A stretch of DNA of 31,948 nucleotides from Alphaproteobacteria bacterium (lineage in GTDB: Bacteria > Pseudomonadota > Alphaproteobacteria > Sphingomonadales > Sphingomonadaceae): NCBI GenBank assembly GCA_020249025.1, contig JADCGM010000171.1, positions 1 to 31,948 on the forward strand, given 5' to 3'. Position numbers and translations under genes: made by a program. Under the pieces are notes generated by a model, which was given only the letters and a program-made list of their open reading frames with translations, was not told where the DNA came from and ran no database searches. Of this stretch, positions 14,445 to 22,788 are shown piece after piece (positions within the stretch are counted from its first letter, which is position 1; the number at the start of each line of letters is the position of its first letter).

Positions 14445-14903
14445 TTAGGCGGGATCGGCGACGACGCCGACGCCGGCCGAGTTGGTGGTGATCTCGAGGC
14501 TGGTCGTGGCGCTGGTGATCTGGTCGACCGAGCCTACGCCGATCTTGAAGCTCATCGCCTTGGCCCGGAAGTAGAACTTCGAGCCGTCCTGCAGCGTGAC
14601 GCAGTACGAATAGTCGTCATCGTCATCGACTGCGGCCTGCAGCAGCACCTGCCCGGCATCGTCCTGGTCGAGGCCGAGCCCGAGATTCATTGCGCCTTCG
14701 TTGAAGCTGCCCTTGTACTTCTGCGTGCCGCGCGACCCGACGGGGTTGTGCGTCACCAGCGAGAACTCGCGGCCGAATTCGCCGAGGTCCGTGATCTCGC
14801 CAACATTGACGAAGGTCAGCGCCTCGTAGCCGGCGACGTTGAAGGTGGCCGGCGCGGCCTTCACGATGCCGAGGGTCGACCCGGCACTGGTCTGAACAGT
14901 CAT
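14445..14903 (-). CDS. Major tail tube protein
   Basis: This 152-aa protein starts MTVQTSAGSTLGIVKAAPAT and has the beta-rich, Gly/Thr/Ser-heavy composition of siphophage tail tube subunits (FNVAGYEALTFVNVGEITD, then an acidic loop DDDDDYSY and C-terminal TSLEITTNSAGV). Tube subunits stack as hexamers around the tape measure. It lies between the tail terminator and chaperone genes, as expected, and is bracketed by a strong terminator upstream and a double hairpin downstream, consistent with an independently abundant transcript. ATG 14903 has AGGAG 7 nt upstream; a TTG two codons earlier is less likely. Confidence 0.85.
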   Translation of the reverse strand: MTVQTSAGSTLGIVKAAPATFNVAGYEALTFVNVGEITDLGEFGREFSLVTHNPVGSRGTQKYKGSFNEGAMNLGLGLDQDDAGQVLLQAAVDDDDDYSYCVTLQDGSKFYFRAKAMSFKIGVGSVDQITSATTSLEITTNSAGVGVVADPA

Positions 14904-14920
14904 GCTCAATCTCCTGACAT

Positions 14921-14950
14921 GAAAAAACCCGCGGCCGATCGGCGCGCGGG
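14921..14950 (-). terminator. Rho-independent terminator upstream of the tail tube gene
   Basis: On the minus strand a GC-rich stem (CCCGCG...GCCGATCGGC...CGCGGG type dyad) is followed by TTTTTT. It lies between the DUF3168-like gene and the tail tube gene. It is one of the clearest intrinsic terminators in the window. Confidence 0.85.
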
Positions 14951-14980
14951 GTGTGCTTTGCCGGGTGCGGCAAAGGCGGA

Positions 14981-15382
14981 TCAGGCCTCGTTGTAGGAGA
15001 CCCGAAAATCCTGTGGCTGCATGCAGATGCCCGCGGGCCCGTCGAGATCGGGACCGACGGCCTGCGTGTGAACGACGACGCGAGAGACCCCGGCGACGTT
15101 GCCCGGAGTCTCATTTGCAATGGCTGCCCGGACGAGCTCGATCAGCGCCTTCTGCCGCGGATAGGTGCTCGCCATCACCATCACCTGGACGCGATCTGTC
15201 ACCCGGCGCGATGCGCCGCGCTTGAGCGTGTGGCGATCGACGCCGCTGATCTGGCGCAGCTCGAGCGCGGGCAGAGGAGTACCCTGCGGAACGATGCCCG
15301 CCATGATCTTGTCCTCGGGCACCGCTGCGACAAGCGGCGCATGGGCGACGAGCATGGCCCGGATGATCGCGACGCCGTTCAT
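14981..15382 (-). CDS. Tail terminator / DUF3168-like tail completion protein
   Basis: This 133-aa protein matches in length and style the DUF3168/lambda gpU-type family, which caps the tail tube and joins it to the head. It has an N-terminal helix (IIRAMLVAHAPLVAAVP), a conserved-looking IMAGIVPQGTPLPALELRQIS, and a later block RRVTDRVQVMVMASTYPRQKALIELVRAAI typical of this family. Its ATG overlaps the stop of the HK97 gp10-like gene (ATGA), so translation is coupled. It is followed by a strong terminator. Confidence 0.85.
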   Translation of the reverse strand: MNGVAIIRAMLVAHAPLVAAVPEDKIMAGIVPQGTPLPALELRQISGVDRHTLKRGASRRVTDRVQVMVMASTYPRQKALIELVRAAIANETPGNVAGVSRVVVHTQAVGPDLDGPAGICMQPQDFRVSYNEA

Positions 15383-15873
15383 TCGTCGTCCACCGTCAAC
15401 ACGGGCGCATCGAGGCCGATCTTCGAAAGCCGCAGCGAGATCTGCTCACCCACTGCGCCAACGATCTGCGCGACGTTCTCGTCGAGAGACCGGCGCATGA
15501 AGCCGATGCCCGGGAAGCCGGGATGGAATGGCCCGATGTGCTGCTTCTTGCCGCGCGAGATGTCGGCGCCCCGGGCCACGCTATGGGGCTGCACCCCGAA
15601 TTCGATCCAATGAGCAATATAGGCATGCTCGCCGGTTGCGCGCAGGCGGGCGATCACTTCCGTTTTCACGACGCGGGTCGACACCTTCAGCCCTTTGCGC
15701 AGCTGACCGGTCTCGTTGGCCTGGGAGCCGAGTGTTTCCTGGGCGGCCTTCTTCGCCACGTTCGCACCCGCGCGCATGCCGCTGCGCAGCACGTTCTTCT
15801 GCAGCCTGACGGGCAGGGTGCTCAGGAACCGCTCCAGCTCGGGTCCGCCCTTGAAGCTTTGGGTGGCGCTCAC
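15379..15873 (-). CDS. HK97 gp10-like head-tail protein (tail completion/connector)
   Basis: This 164-aa protein of the HK97 gp10 family includes an N-terminal LERFLSTLPVRLQKNVLRSGMR and the family-like TGQLRKGLKVSTR. It also has HWIEFGVQPH and GFPGIGFMRRSLDE. These match the 'hits E-F-G ... HPG' style of the family. The start is a GTG overlapping the upstream stop (GTGA). It lies between the head closure and tail terminator genes, the usual order in HK97-like modules. Its precise role in head-tail joining is inferred from homology in style and position. Confidence 0.88.
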   Translation of the reverse strand: MSATQSFKGGPELERFLSTLPVRLQKNVLRSGMRAGANVAKKAAQETLGSQANETGQLRKGLKVSTRVVKTEVIARLRATGEHAYIAHWIEFGVQPHSVARGADISRGKKQHIGPFHPGFPGIGFMRRSLDENVAQIVGAVGEQISLRLSKIGLDAPVLTVDDE

Positions 15874-16238
15874 GCGATGTCTCCCGCCGTCGAGTAGTCT
15901 TCGCAGACGATCTCGATGCCGTCCCGATTGCCGAGCGTGGCAGGGCCGCCGACGATCTGCAGGATGCGCTCCTGCGCGGTTGCCGGATCGGTCCAGATGA
16001 CGCGCATCGTCGAGTTGATGCCGCGCCGGTAGGCAAAGCGGATCCGCACCGGGCGGGCCGCGATCGCGATACCGTCCGCCACCTTCTCCGAGCGCGAGGG
16101 CAGGACGTCCTGCACCTGCGCCCACACCGAGCGGACCGGCACCCAGCCGTCGACCGGCGTGCCGTAGGTCGAATCCTTGCCCGCCACCTTGCGCTCGAAG
16201 CGAACGCGCTGGTCGAGGTCGCCGGCGTTCAGGCGCAT
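15870..16238 (-). CDS. Head closure / head-tail adaptor protein
   Basis: This 122-aa protein starts MRLNAGDLDQRVRFERKVAGKD, a hallmark opening of the phage head-tail adaptor family (SPP1 gp16-like), with W-VP--SVWAQVQDVLPSRSEK following and a C-terminal GNRDGIEIVCEDY. These proteins plug the portal-connector channel and bind the tail. The gene overlaps the upstream connector by 10 bp and couples to the next by GTGA. The start was set at the family-typical methionine; open frame upstream of it looks non-coding. Confidence 0.9.
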   Translation of the reverse strand: MRLNAGDLDQRVRFERKVAGKDSTYGTPVDGWVPVRSVWAQVQDVLPSRSEKVADGIAIAARPVRIRFAYRRGINSTMRVIWTDPATAQERILQIVGGPATLGNRDGIEIVCEDYSTAGDIA

Positions 16239-16831
16239 GCGCCCGACACCCACAGCTTGTCCGCGCTGACCAGTTCCTGAAAGCCGAGCGGCAGCTCCGA
16301 AACGATGTTGCCGATGTTCACCGCCTCGCGATTGCGCCACCAGTGGGCGATCAGCAGCTTCATGCCGGTCGCGAGGGAAGGGGCCTCCTCGGCGACCTTC
16401 GCCGCATCCTCGAAGCCGACCTTCGCCTCGATCGACACGGCAATCGCGCTCGTTGCCGTCGTCGGCCATGAAGCGCCGGGCAGCAGCTCGATGAAACCGC
16501 GCATGCCAGTGACCGCGCGGTAAAGGTCAGAGTCGAGCGTCTGTTCGTCGCCGGCGCTGTCGAGATACTTCACTGCCGTGATCTCGTGCACGGGGCCGCG
16601 CAGCAACTCGATCGAGCGCGCTTTGGGGAACGCATCGGCCCGGAACGTCACCTCGCGTCGCATGAGCAGCACGTTGGTCGCATGCTCGACGACGGACTGG
16701 GCGGCCCGGATGAGCGCTGTCAGATCGTCGTCATGCTCGGTCTCGTCGGCCTCGAGCTTCACCCACGACTTGGCGGCCGCAAGGTCGATCGCGAGCGGAG
16801 AGGCAGCGATTGCAGGGGTGAGCCAGATCAT
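16229..16831 (-). CDS. Head-tail connector protein (gp6-like)
   Basis: This 200-aa protein has an early LAAAKSWVKLEADETEHDDDLTALIRAAQS, the typical N-terminal helix pair of the phage gp6-like connector family that forms a ring under the portal. Later parts are beta-rich (PVHEITAVKYLDSAGDE) and end in a helical region (LATGMKLLIAHWWRNREAV). Position after the capsid gene group and before the head closure gene is standard. The ribosome site is weak (GGTAGG). Confidence 0.88.
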   Translation of the reverse strand: MIWLTPAIAASPLAIDLAAAKSWVKLEADETEHDDDLTALIRAAQSVVEHATNVLLMRREVTFRADAFPKARSIELLRGPVHEITAVKYLDSAGDEQTLDSDLYRAVTGMRGFIELLPGASWPTTATSAIAVSIEAKVGFEDAAKVAEEAPSLATGMKLLIAHWWRNREAVNIGNIVSELPLGFQELVSADKLWVSGACA

Positions 16832-16878
16832 GTGCCTACCGCGCTCTAGTTGAGGAAGATTGAGGTGGGAGCAGGCCG

Positions 16879-17088
16879 CTAAGCGGCATCCGACCCGGTG
16901 CTGGCCTTGGAACTGGACGCACCCTTGCGACCCTTCTGACCGGCAGCTGAGCGCTCAGCATCCGTCGCCCAGTTCTCGGCGAGCGCCACGCGGGCGAGAT
17001 CGCCGGTCACTGTGTCGCCGGGCGCAAAGTCCTTCACGTGAACCTCCCCGTCGGGGACGCCCTTGAATGAGTGCGTTACGATTGCCAT
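16879..17088 (-). CDS. Small hypothetical head-region protein (69 aa)
   Basis: It starts at an ATG behind an excellent AGGAGG. The N-terminal half (VTHSFKGVPDGEVHVKDFAPGDTVTGDLARVAL) looks like a small beta domain and the tail is low-complexity Lys/Ser/Ala (GRKGASSSKASTGSDAA). Strong translation suggests a stoichiometric head component or scaffold-like part, but I recognise no family. It lies between an unknown head protein and the connector gene, preceded by a strong hairpin. Confidence 0.75.
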   Translation of the reverse strand: MAIVTHSFKGVPDGEVHVKDFAPGDTVTGDLARVALAENWATDAERSAAGQKGRKGASSSKASTGSDAA

Positions 17089-17110
17089 CGATGACCTCCT
17101 GCAAGCGAAT

Positions 17111-17135
17111 GGGAGGCCGGGTTTCCCGGCCTCCC
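17111..17135 (-). terminator. Strong hairpin after the unknown head protein gene
   Basis: This is a perfect 11-bp stem GGGAGGCCGGG/CCCGGCCTCCC with a TTT loop, between the 136-aa head protein stop and the 69-aa gene. A T-run is absent. It probably sets 3' ends or protects the capsid-side transcript. Confidence 0.65.
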
Positions 17136-17144
17136 AAACGACGA

Positions 17145-17555
17145 TTAGGCAGCGCCTTGGAAGTTCGGGTGACCGAGCAGCGCAAGCACGCTGATCAGGG
17201 CAGCCGAGGCATTCCCGGTCGGCGTGATGGTCAGGCGCACATAGCGCTTGTGACCGATGTAGCCGATCTTCCGCGTCTCGTTGTCATCGTCGAACCGGAA
17301 CCCAGCTGCTGCCTCCGTTCCGAGAAGCTCGCTATCGTCGACAGCGGCCGCGTCGGCGAGGTTGGCCTGGTCACCGTCCTCGACCAGCACCGCGAAGGTG
17401 GCGTCGGCATCACCCACCGCGCCGATCCCCAGAACGAAGGTCAGGCTGTCGTAGCCGCGGGTATCGATGATCGCGGAAACAGCCGGCGTGTTGTCCGCGA
17501 CCGATGCCGCGGCGATCGCCGTAAGGACAGCGACATGGCTATAAAGATCGCGCAT
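17145..17555 (-). CDS. Hypothetical head protein (decoration-type position)
   Basis: This 136-aa protein follows the major capsid and has GAGGAG 9 nt before its ATG. It is beta-rich with RGYDSLTFVLGIGAVGDADATFAVLVEDGD and later KRYVRLTITPTGNASAALISVLAL, a pattern I associate with small capsid-linked proteins annotated as hypothetical in many alphaproteobacterial phages. A decoration or head-stabilising role is possible from position alone. It is bracketed by two strong hairpins, fitting a separately controlled abundant message. Confidence 0.8.
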   Translation of the reverse strand: MRDLYSHVAVLTAIAAASVADNTPAVSAIIDTRGYDSLTFVLGIGAVGDADATFAVLVEDGDQANLADAAAVDDSELLGTEAAAGFRFDDDNETRKIGYIGHKRYVRLTITPTGNASAALISVLALLGHPNFQGAA

Positions 17556-17607
17556 TGGCGATTTCTCCTCAGTGTCGATTGAACAGGAAGTCGAGGCTCC
17601 GCGTGAG

Positions 17608-17635
17608 CGGGCGGGCGGCTGTAGCCGCCCGCCCG
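17608..17635 (-). terminator. Strong hairpin between capsid and next gene
   Basis: This is a perfect 12-bp stem (CGGGCGGGCGGC/GCCGCCCGCCCG) with a TGTA tetraloop, just after the capsid stop. No T-run is present. It likely stabilises the capsid message or limits read-through. Confidence 0.7.
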
Positions 17636-17637
17636 GA

Positions 17638-18987
17638 TCAGGCTGCCATCTTCAGAAGCTTCAGCGCTTCGAAGTTCGTCGCGCCACCACCCACGCGCTT
17701 GCGCATGTGGTACTTCACGAACCCCGGCTGCGTGATGTTGTCACGCACCACGAAGATGCCCAGACGGTCGACGATCGTGTAGGCCTCCGCGAAGTCGCCG
17801 AAAGCGATCGGGAAAGCATTGGCGCCGATCGCCGGCATGTCCTCGCCATCGGTGACAGCGAAGCCGAAGATCGATTCGACAAGCGCACCGTCGCGCAGAC
17901 GAAGGTCGACAAGGTAGTTGCCCTGGCCGTCCTTCAGCTTGCGCACAGCGCCCACCGTGCGGCGCGCCATCAGGAAGTTGGCGTTCTGACGGTACCCGGC
18001 CTTCAGTTCGAAGATCAGGTTGATCAGCGCGTCTGCCGGGTCGTCGGCTGCAAAATCTGCAGCCCCACCGGACTTGACGAACTGGAAGGTGCCCCACGGA
18101 CGGACATCGTCCGCGGTTTCAGCGAAGTCATAGGACAGGAAGCCGCGCGGCTTGTTGACCCCGTCGCCAGAGACGAACGCAGCCGCTTCCTTGCGCGCGA
18201 ACTTCGCGATCGCCTTGTCGCCGACCCAGCTCTCGACGTTGATGCGCGCATCCTCGAGCAGCTTCTGCGTAACCTTGGGATACGCATAGAGCTCGCTCAC
18301 AGGGATCCGCCACATGCCGAGCTGGGCGGCGTCGGTCTGGCCTCGCGCCTGCTGCTCGCCGACCCAGGCCGCATCGACCTCGCCATTGTCGATCGGGCCT
18401 TCCAGGGCATCGCTGCCGATGGAGACGACGGTCGCGAGCTGACGCATCGGGGTGGAGTCGTAGATCTTCTTCACCATGCGCCCGTTCGTATCGGGCGTCA
18501 CGAGGAAGCCGCCGGCCGGATCCGACCCGACGCTGAGGGTAGTCAGCTTCTGCTCGTTCCGGCGCAGGTACCCATCGAGGGCGCCCTTGTACTCGCGCAT
18601 GTTCTCGACACCGAAGTCGGACTTGCCGATGATCTCGCCGAACTCGCGAGCGGCCTTGGCCTCGACGTCACCCGCGCCGCCGCCGAGCGATAGGCGGTTG
18701 GCCTTCGCCTCCATCTCATCGAGCCGCTTCTTCAGCTCGGCCTGGTGGTCGTCGATCGCCTTGTTGAGCTTCTCGACTTCGTCCTTGGTGACGGCGTCCT
18801 CACCCTTCTTCTCGGCCTGCTTGAGGCGTTCGTCGTTCTTGGACTTGAACTCCTCGAAAACCTTGGTGAGGTCGTCGACGGCCTTCTTCACCTCGACGGT
18901 GAGGTCTTCGTCCTTCTTGGTCTCGGGCGCGCGCGCCGCGATGACCGACGCACCCGCGAGGAGCGCGCCACGGCTAATGATCTTCAT
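17638..18987 (-). CDS. HK97-family major capsid protein
   Basis: This 449-aa protein is the main shell subunit. Residues about 25-100 are a Lys/Glu-rich coiled coil, the delta (scaffold) domain removed by the prohead protease; the mature shell would begin around residues 100-115. LSVGSDPAGGFLVTP (151-165) starts the classic HK97 E-loop/P-domain sequence, with STPMRQLATV and the later VYPK-like YAYPKVTQKLLEDA matching the family. The ATG at 18987 has GGAG upstream. It follows the protease gene by 15 bp. Length fits scaffold plus shell. Confidence 0.96.
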   Translation of the reverse strand: MKIISRGALLAGASVIAARAPETKKDEDLTVEVKKAVDDLTKVFEEFKSKNDERLKQAEKKGEDAVTKDEVEKLNKAIDDHQAELKKRLDEMEAKANRLSLGGGAGDVEAKAAREFGEIIGKSDFGVENMREYKGALDGYLRRNEQKLTTLSVGSDPAGGFLVTPDTNGRMVKKIYDSTPMRQLATVVSIGSDALEGPIDNGEVDAAWVGEQQARGQTDAAQLGMWRIPVSELYAYPKVTQKLLEDARINVESWVGDKAIAKFARKEAAAFVSGDGVNKPRGFLSYDFAETADDVRPWGTFQFVKSGGAADFAADDPADALINLIFELKAGYRQNANFLMARRTVGAVRKLKDGQGNYLVDLRLRDGALVESIFGFAVTDGEDMPAIGANAFPIAFGDFAEAYTIVDRLGIFVVRDNITQPGFVKYHMRKRVGGGATNFEALKLLKMAA

Positions 18988-19002
18988 AATGGTAGCTCCG
19001 TT

Positions 19003-19794
19003 CTAGGCGCGGACACTTTCGGTCAGGCGCCGGAGGGACATGAGCATGTCCTTTGCCCCGTCACGGGGATCATGCTCGGACTGTCCACCTCCCTCACGGA
19101 GGTGTTGTTTGACGATCGCAACGGCCTTCACGGCGGTCGCGTTCGACAAGCCTAGGTCCCGCTTCAGCGCCGCTTCCAGCGCGCGCGGGTCGAAGTCACT
19201 CGACTTCACGTTTGCGATCTGCGCCTCGGGCAGCATCGCAAAGGTCACCAGCGAGATCTCCCAGAGGTCGACCTTCTTCAAGCGCCGCGCGCCTGTCGTT
19301 CTGTCGATCTCATAATCCTTGGTGCGATAGCCGATCGACAGACCTTTGACGGCGCCGGCCTGAATCAGGGCGCGCGCATCCTTGGCCTGCTGCAGGTCCA
19401 TCACCAGCTCGCCCGTGACCTTCAGACCCTTTTCGTCTTCGGTGACGTCCGTCCAGACCCCGACCGGAGTGTAGGGATCATGCTGCCAGAGCATTGGCGG
19501 CAGCGCCTTCTTCCTCCGCCACTCGGCAAGGCTGGCCTTGAAGGCACCGGCCTCCACGATATCGCCGCCCCGGTCGAGCAGGCCGAACACGGAGCCGTAG
19601 CCCGTGATCGTGCCTTCCTTCGCCTCGCCGCCTGCGAGCTTCAGCTCGCAGTCGAAGGCGAGTCGCGAGCAGCTGCCGCCGTCCTTGCGCTCTGGCGCCG
19701 TTGCGAGCGGCACGAAGATGCGACCCAGGCGTGCTTCGGCGACAGCAGGCTTCGTCTCCCGCAGCGGGGCGGGAGTGGCCGGGCGTTCCAGCAT
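19003..19794 (-). CDS. HK97-family prohead protease
   Basis: This 263-aa serine protease matures the capsid by cutting the delta domain. It has FGLLDRGGDIVEAGAF (70-85), MLWQHD with His105 and GLSIGY with Ser153, the expected catalytic residues of the HK97 prohead protease fold. The N-terminal 55 residues are an extension not needed for the fold. AGGAG precedes the ATG and overlaps the portal stop, so translation follows portal closely. Gene order portal-protease-capsid is the HK97 standard. Confidence 0.95.
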   Translation of the reverse strand: MLERPATPAPLRETKPAVAEARLGRIFVPLATAPERKDGGSCSRLAFDCELKLAGGEAKEGTITGYGSVFGLLDRGGDIVEAGAFKASLAEWRRKKALPPMLWQHDPYTPVGVWTDVTEDEKGLKVTGELVMDLQQAKDARALIQAGAVKGLSIGYRTKDYEIDRTTGARRLKKVDLWEISLVTFAMLPEAQIANVKSSDFDPRALEAALKRDLGLSNATAVKAVAIVKQHLREGGGQSEHDPRDGAKDMLMSLRRLTESVRA

Positions 19795-19803
19795 TGGCTT
19801 CTC

Positions 19804-21030
19804 CTAGGAGACGGTGATGTTCGGACGCGGCGGCGGCAGATCACGGCCATCCTGCAGCGCCATGTTGGCTTCGACGATGTACTGCGCGCCGCCTTCGTCG
19901 GTGCGCGGGTTCATGTCTTCGAGGTCGCGCCATTCGTCGGCGTTGATGATGCCGTTGCGGCGCATGATCTGCAGGCCTTCCTGTCGACCTTTGAAGTCGC
20001 CACGCATCAGGGCCTGGAAGTAGAACTTGAAGAACAGCCCGTCGGCCTGCTCCTTGTCGGTCAGCAGGTTTGCTTCCGCGGACTGCTCCAGTCGCGTGCC
20101 CCACGGCATGAGCGTGTGAATGACATGCGCGAGGAACATTTGCTCCGAGCTGGCATAGGTGGCGACCTTGTCCGCGGCCCCGACCATGATCGGCATGACG
20201 CGGAGCGCTCGGCAGTTCTCCTCGATTTGCAGTCGGCGCGTTTCGACATGTTGTGCGTCGACGCCCGACATCTGCTGCGCCATCCACTTGGCCGCGCGAT
20301 CGAGGACCAGCGGGGTGCCAGCATTCGCCGCCGCCGCCGACTTCTTGAGCCAGGAAACGAGCTTTTGGTGGTCTTCCGGTTTGAGCGTGCCCTCAACCGA
20401 ATAGATCCCCGAAGGCTGGATGCCGTTCTGATGCAGGCGCGCGTGAGCTTCCTCGAGCGCAAGGGACAGGCCGATAGCCTCGCGGGCCAGCTTTACCGCC
20501 TCCATGCCCATCCAGCTGTTCCAGGACGGACCGCGGAGGTGCCAGATATCTGAGGCCGGGATGTAACGGAGCGATCCGTCCTCGCCGGTGATCTGATACT
20601 CGAGAGAAAGGTCGTCGCGGCGTTTTACGATCACCTTGCCGGGCTCGATGATGAGCAGCTCATGAACCCGTCCGCCGACTCGGCTGATGAAAACGAAGGC
20701 ATTCCCGACCAGAACGAGATGGAAGAGGAGAGTCTCCCAGAACTCGAATGCGGTCTGATAGAAATTCGGGCGCCGATACAGCAGCCGGAAAAGCGGATGC
20801 TCGGTCGCATCCACCGATCCCCCGCCCGTCTTCGGTTTGCGGAGCCGACACGGCACCTGCGCGATGCCCTCGGCAATTACCCGACAGCAGGCGAGCACAG
20901 TCGTCACCGCCAGCGCCGTGGCGTAATTGACCTGCTGGCCCGATTTCGACGACGGCATCATGAGGAAGTCAGGAAGCGAGGTCAGGGCCTGCGCATCCTT
21001 GCGTCCTAGGAGGCGGTCAAACCAGCTCAT
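19804..21030 (-). CDS. HK97-family portal protein
   Basis: This 408-aa protein forms the dodecameric DNA entry ring. It starts MSWFDRLLGR, and NYATALAVTTVLACCRVIAEGIAQVP, HPLFRLLYRRPNFYQTAFEF and NAFVFISR are typical HK97 portal blocks; the C-terminal GRQEGLQIMRRNGIINADEWR also fits. Its ATG overlaps the terminase stop (ATGA), implying coupled translation. Length is normal and no defect is seen. Confidence 0.95.
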   Translation of the reverse strand: MSWFDRLLGRKDAQALTSLPDFLMMPSSKSGQQVNYATALAVTTVLACCRVIAEGIAQVPCRLRKPKTGGGSVDATEHPLFRLLYRRPNFYQTAFEFWETLLFHLVLVGNAFVFISRVGGRVHELLIIEPGKVIVKRRDDLSLEYQITGEDGSLRYIPASDIWHLRGPSWNSWMGMEAVKLAREAIGLSLALEEAHARLHQNGIQPSGIYSVEGTLKPEDHQKLVSWLKKSAAAANAGTPLVLDRAAKWMAQQMSGVDAQHVETRRLQIEENCRALRVMPIMVGAADKVATYASSEQMFLAHVIHTLMPWGTRLEQSAEANLLTDKEQADGLFFKFYFQALMRGDFKGRQEGLQIMRRNGIINADEWRDLEDMNPRTDEGGAQYIVEANMALQDGRDLPPPRPNITVS

Positions 21031-22787
21031 GCCGACTCCGTTTGCCAGAACGACTCCGAAGAGACCTCGTTTGCGATCGACAAGCCGATCGCCATGACGC
21101 CGGCGACGATGCCGTCGATCTTCTCGGCCGACCGCTTCTTGGCCGGCGCAAAGTTCATGTTCTCGTCAAACCGAACAACCGCGTTGCCGGCCATCCAGCG
21201 CAGGACCGGGTGGCCACCGTGGTCGAGCTGACCCGCGTAGATCAGCCGCTCGAACTGCTTCGTTGGCTCACCCAGCGTCTGGATGCCCTGCCGCATCAGC
21301 ACCAGCTTCTCGGCCTCGACACCCTCGCGCTGCAGGTCGCCGATCAGGCCTGTCGCGTTCCAAGGGTCGTACCCGACGAGCTGCACGTCGAAGTCCGACA
21401 TGCCCTCAAGGATCGCCTTTCGAACGAAGGCCTGGTCGACGTAGTCACCCGGCGTCGTTTCCATCGCACCGGCGGCAACCCACTTGTCGTAGGAAACACG
21501 GTCGTTCTTGACTCGCTCGATCAGCGTCTCTTCCGGCACCCAGAAGCGACAGAGCAGCTGCCAGCTCTTCTCATCGCCGATCGGCTCGAAAGCCCAGACC
21601 AGCGCTGTGACGTCACGGGTCGACGATACGTCGAACGCTCCCAGGCAGCGCCGGCCCAGCAGCTGCTCGCGCCGCGTCTTCCATGCCGTCGGGTCGGGCG
21701 CGCAGGCATCCCACTTCTTGACGTTCAGCCAGCGGACGGCAGCGTCCACCCACTGGTTGAGGTGGTAGCGCCTGAAGTGCGCTTCCGCCCTCGGGTTGTC
21801 CTTCGCAATCGCCGCCTCGCGGCGAAGGAAGGCCAGCGTCGGCGACAGCCCCAACGACGGGTTCGCACGCCGCCAAGCCTCCTCGTCCCGCCAGTCCGCG
21901 TCCGGGTCGGCCGCGAACATGACGACGAGCGTCGTTGCGTCCTCGATCCGGCCGTCGAGGATCGACACGCTTTCATCCCAGAGCGCGACGCCTGTCGGGT
22001 TCGACTTCAGTCCGGCCGTCGAGCCGTAGAGCTCGATCGGCTGCAGGCGCGCACCGGTGCCCTGCCGCAGGGTCGTCTCAACCTCGCGGCTGCGCCACTC
22101 GTGCATCTCGTCGCCGACGATGACGGTCGGCGACTTGCCGTGCTTGCCCGACTCGGCCCCCGTGAGCAGCTCGAAGAGCGCCGCACAGGGCTTCAGATAG
22201 ATCGACCGCGCGTGCGACTGGGTCTCGCTCGCGAGATCCGGCGCGTAGGCGATCATCGCCTTCATCTTGTTGAAGACGACCTTGGCCTGCTTCTCGTCGC
22301 GGGCGAAGACGAAACCCTGTCCGCCGACGACGCCCTCGATCGCCCAGAACAGCAGGCCGAGGGCGGCGAGGAATTCCGACTTGCCGGCCTTGCGCGGCAC
22401 CCAAAGCATCAGCCTCTTGAAGAGGCGGACGTGAACCTCAGTCGGCTCGCCGGTCAGAGGATCGAGAACCTCGATCGGCACCTTCCAGCCGACGAGCAAC
22501 CGGACCGTCAGCGCCTGCCATTCGAGCAGGCGGAAGGGCACGTTTGCAAAGCGGTCTTCCGTCAGTCGGAAGACCTGAGGCCAGAGCTCGACGACCGCGT
22601 CGGCCTTGGCCTCATCGAACCAGGCACCCGGCACAACAGCTGCTCGACGCCAGGCGACCCGCGCCCACTCGTAGGCAGGGTCGCCCGCATGCTTTGCCAG
22701 CCACTCGGGTTCAGCCCAGAGGCCTATGCCGGCCGCCGCCTGGATCGCGATCGCCGACGCCTCGCCGGCCGCGGCGGTCGCGGGCAT
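21027..22787 (-). CDS. terL: Terminase large subunit
   Basis: This 586-aa packaging motor couples ATP hydrolysis to DNA translocation and cuts the concatemer. The ATPase has a Walker A VPRKAGKSE (130-138) and a Walker B TVIVGDEMHEW (221-231), and the nuclease half has CLGAFDVSSTRDVTAL (around 385-400) with the metal-binding Asp. It resembles the HK97/phiC31-type large terminases. It is followed by an overlapping portal gene and preceded by the small subunit, 1 bp away. Confidence 0.96.
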   Translation of the reverse strand: MPATAAAGEASAIAIQAAAGIGLWAEPEWLAKHAGDPAYEWARVAWRRAAVVPGAWFDEAKADAVVELWPQVFRLTEDRFANVPFRLLEWQALTVRLLVGWKVPIEVLDPLTGEPTEVHVRLFKRLMLWVPRKAGKSEFLAALGLLFWAIEGVVGGQGFVFARDEKQAKVVFNKMKAMIAYAPDLASETQSHARSIYLKPCAALFELLTGAESGKHGKSPTVIVGDEMHEWRSREVETTLRQGTGARLQPIELYGSTAGLKSNPTGVALWDESVSILDGRIEDATTLVVMFAADPDADWRDEEAWRRANPSLGLSPTLAFLRREAAIAKDNPRAEAHFRRYHLNQWVDAAVRWLNVKKWDACAPDPTAWKTRREQLLGRRCLGAFDVSSTRDVTALVWAFEPIGDEKSWQLLCRFWVPEETLIERVKNDRVSYDKWVAAGAMETTPGDYVDQAFVRKAILEGMSDFDVQLVGYDPWNATGLIGDLQREGVEAEKLVLMRQGIQTLGEPTKQFERLIYAGQLDHGGHPVLRWMAGNAVVRFDENMNFAPAKKRSAEKIDGIVAGVMAIGLSIANEVSSESFWQTESA

Positions 22788-22788
22788 G

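Noticed and set aside
17572..18693. Plus-strand open frame opposite the capsid gene
   Set aside because: It is antisense to an unmistakable HK97 capsid and has no independent support.
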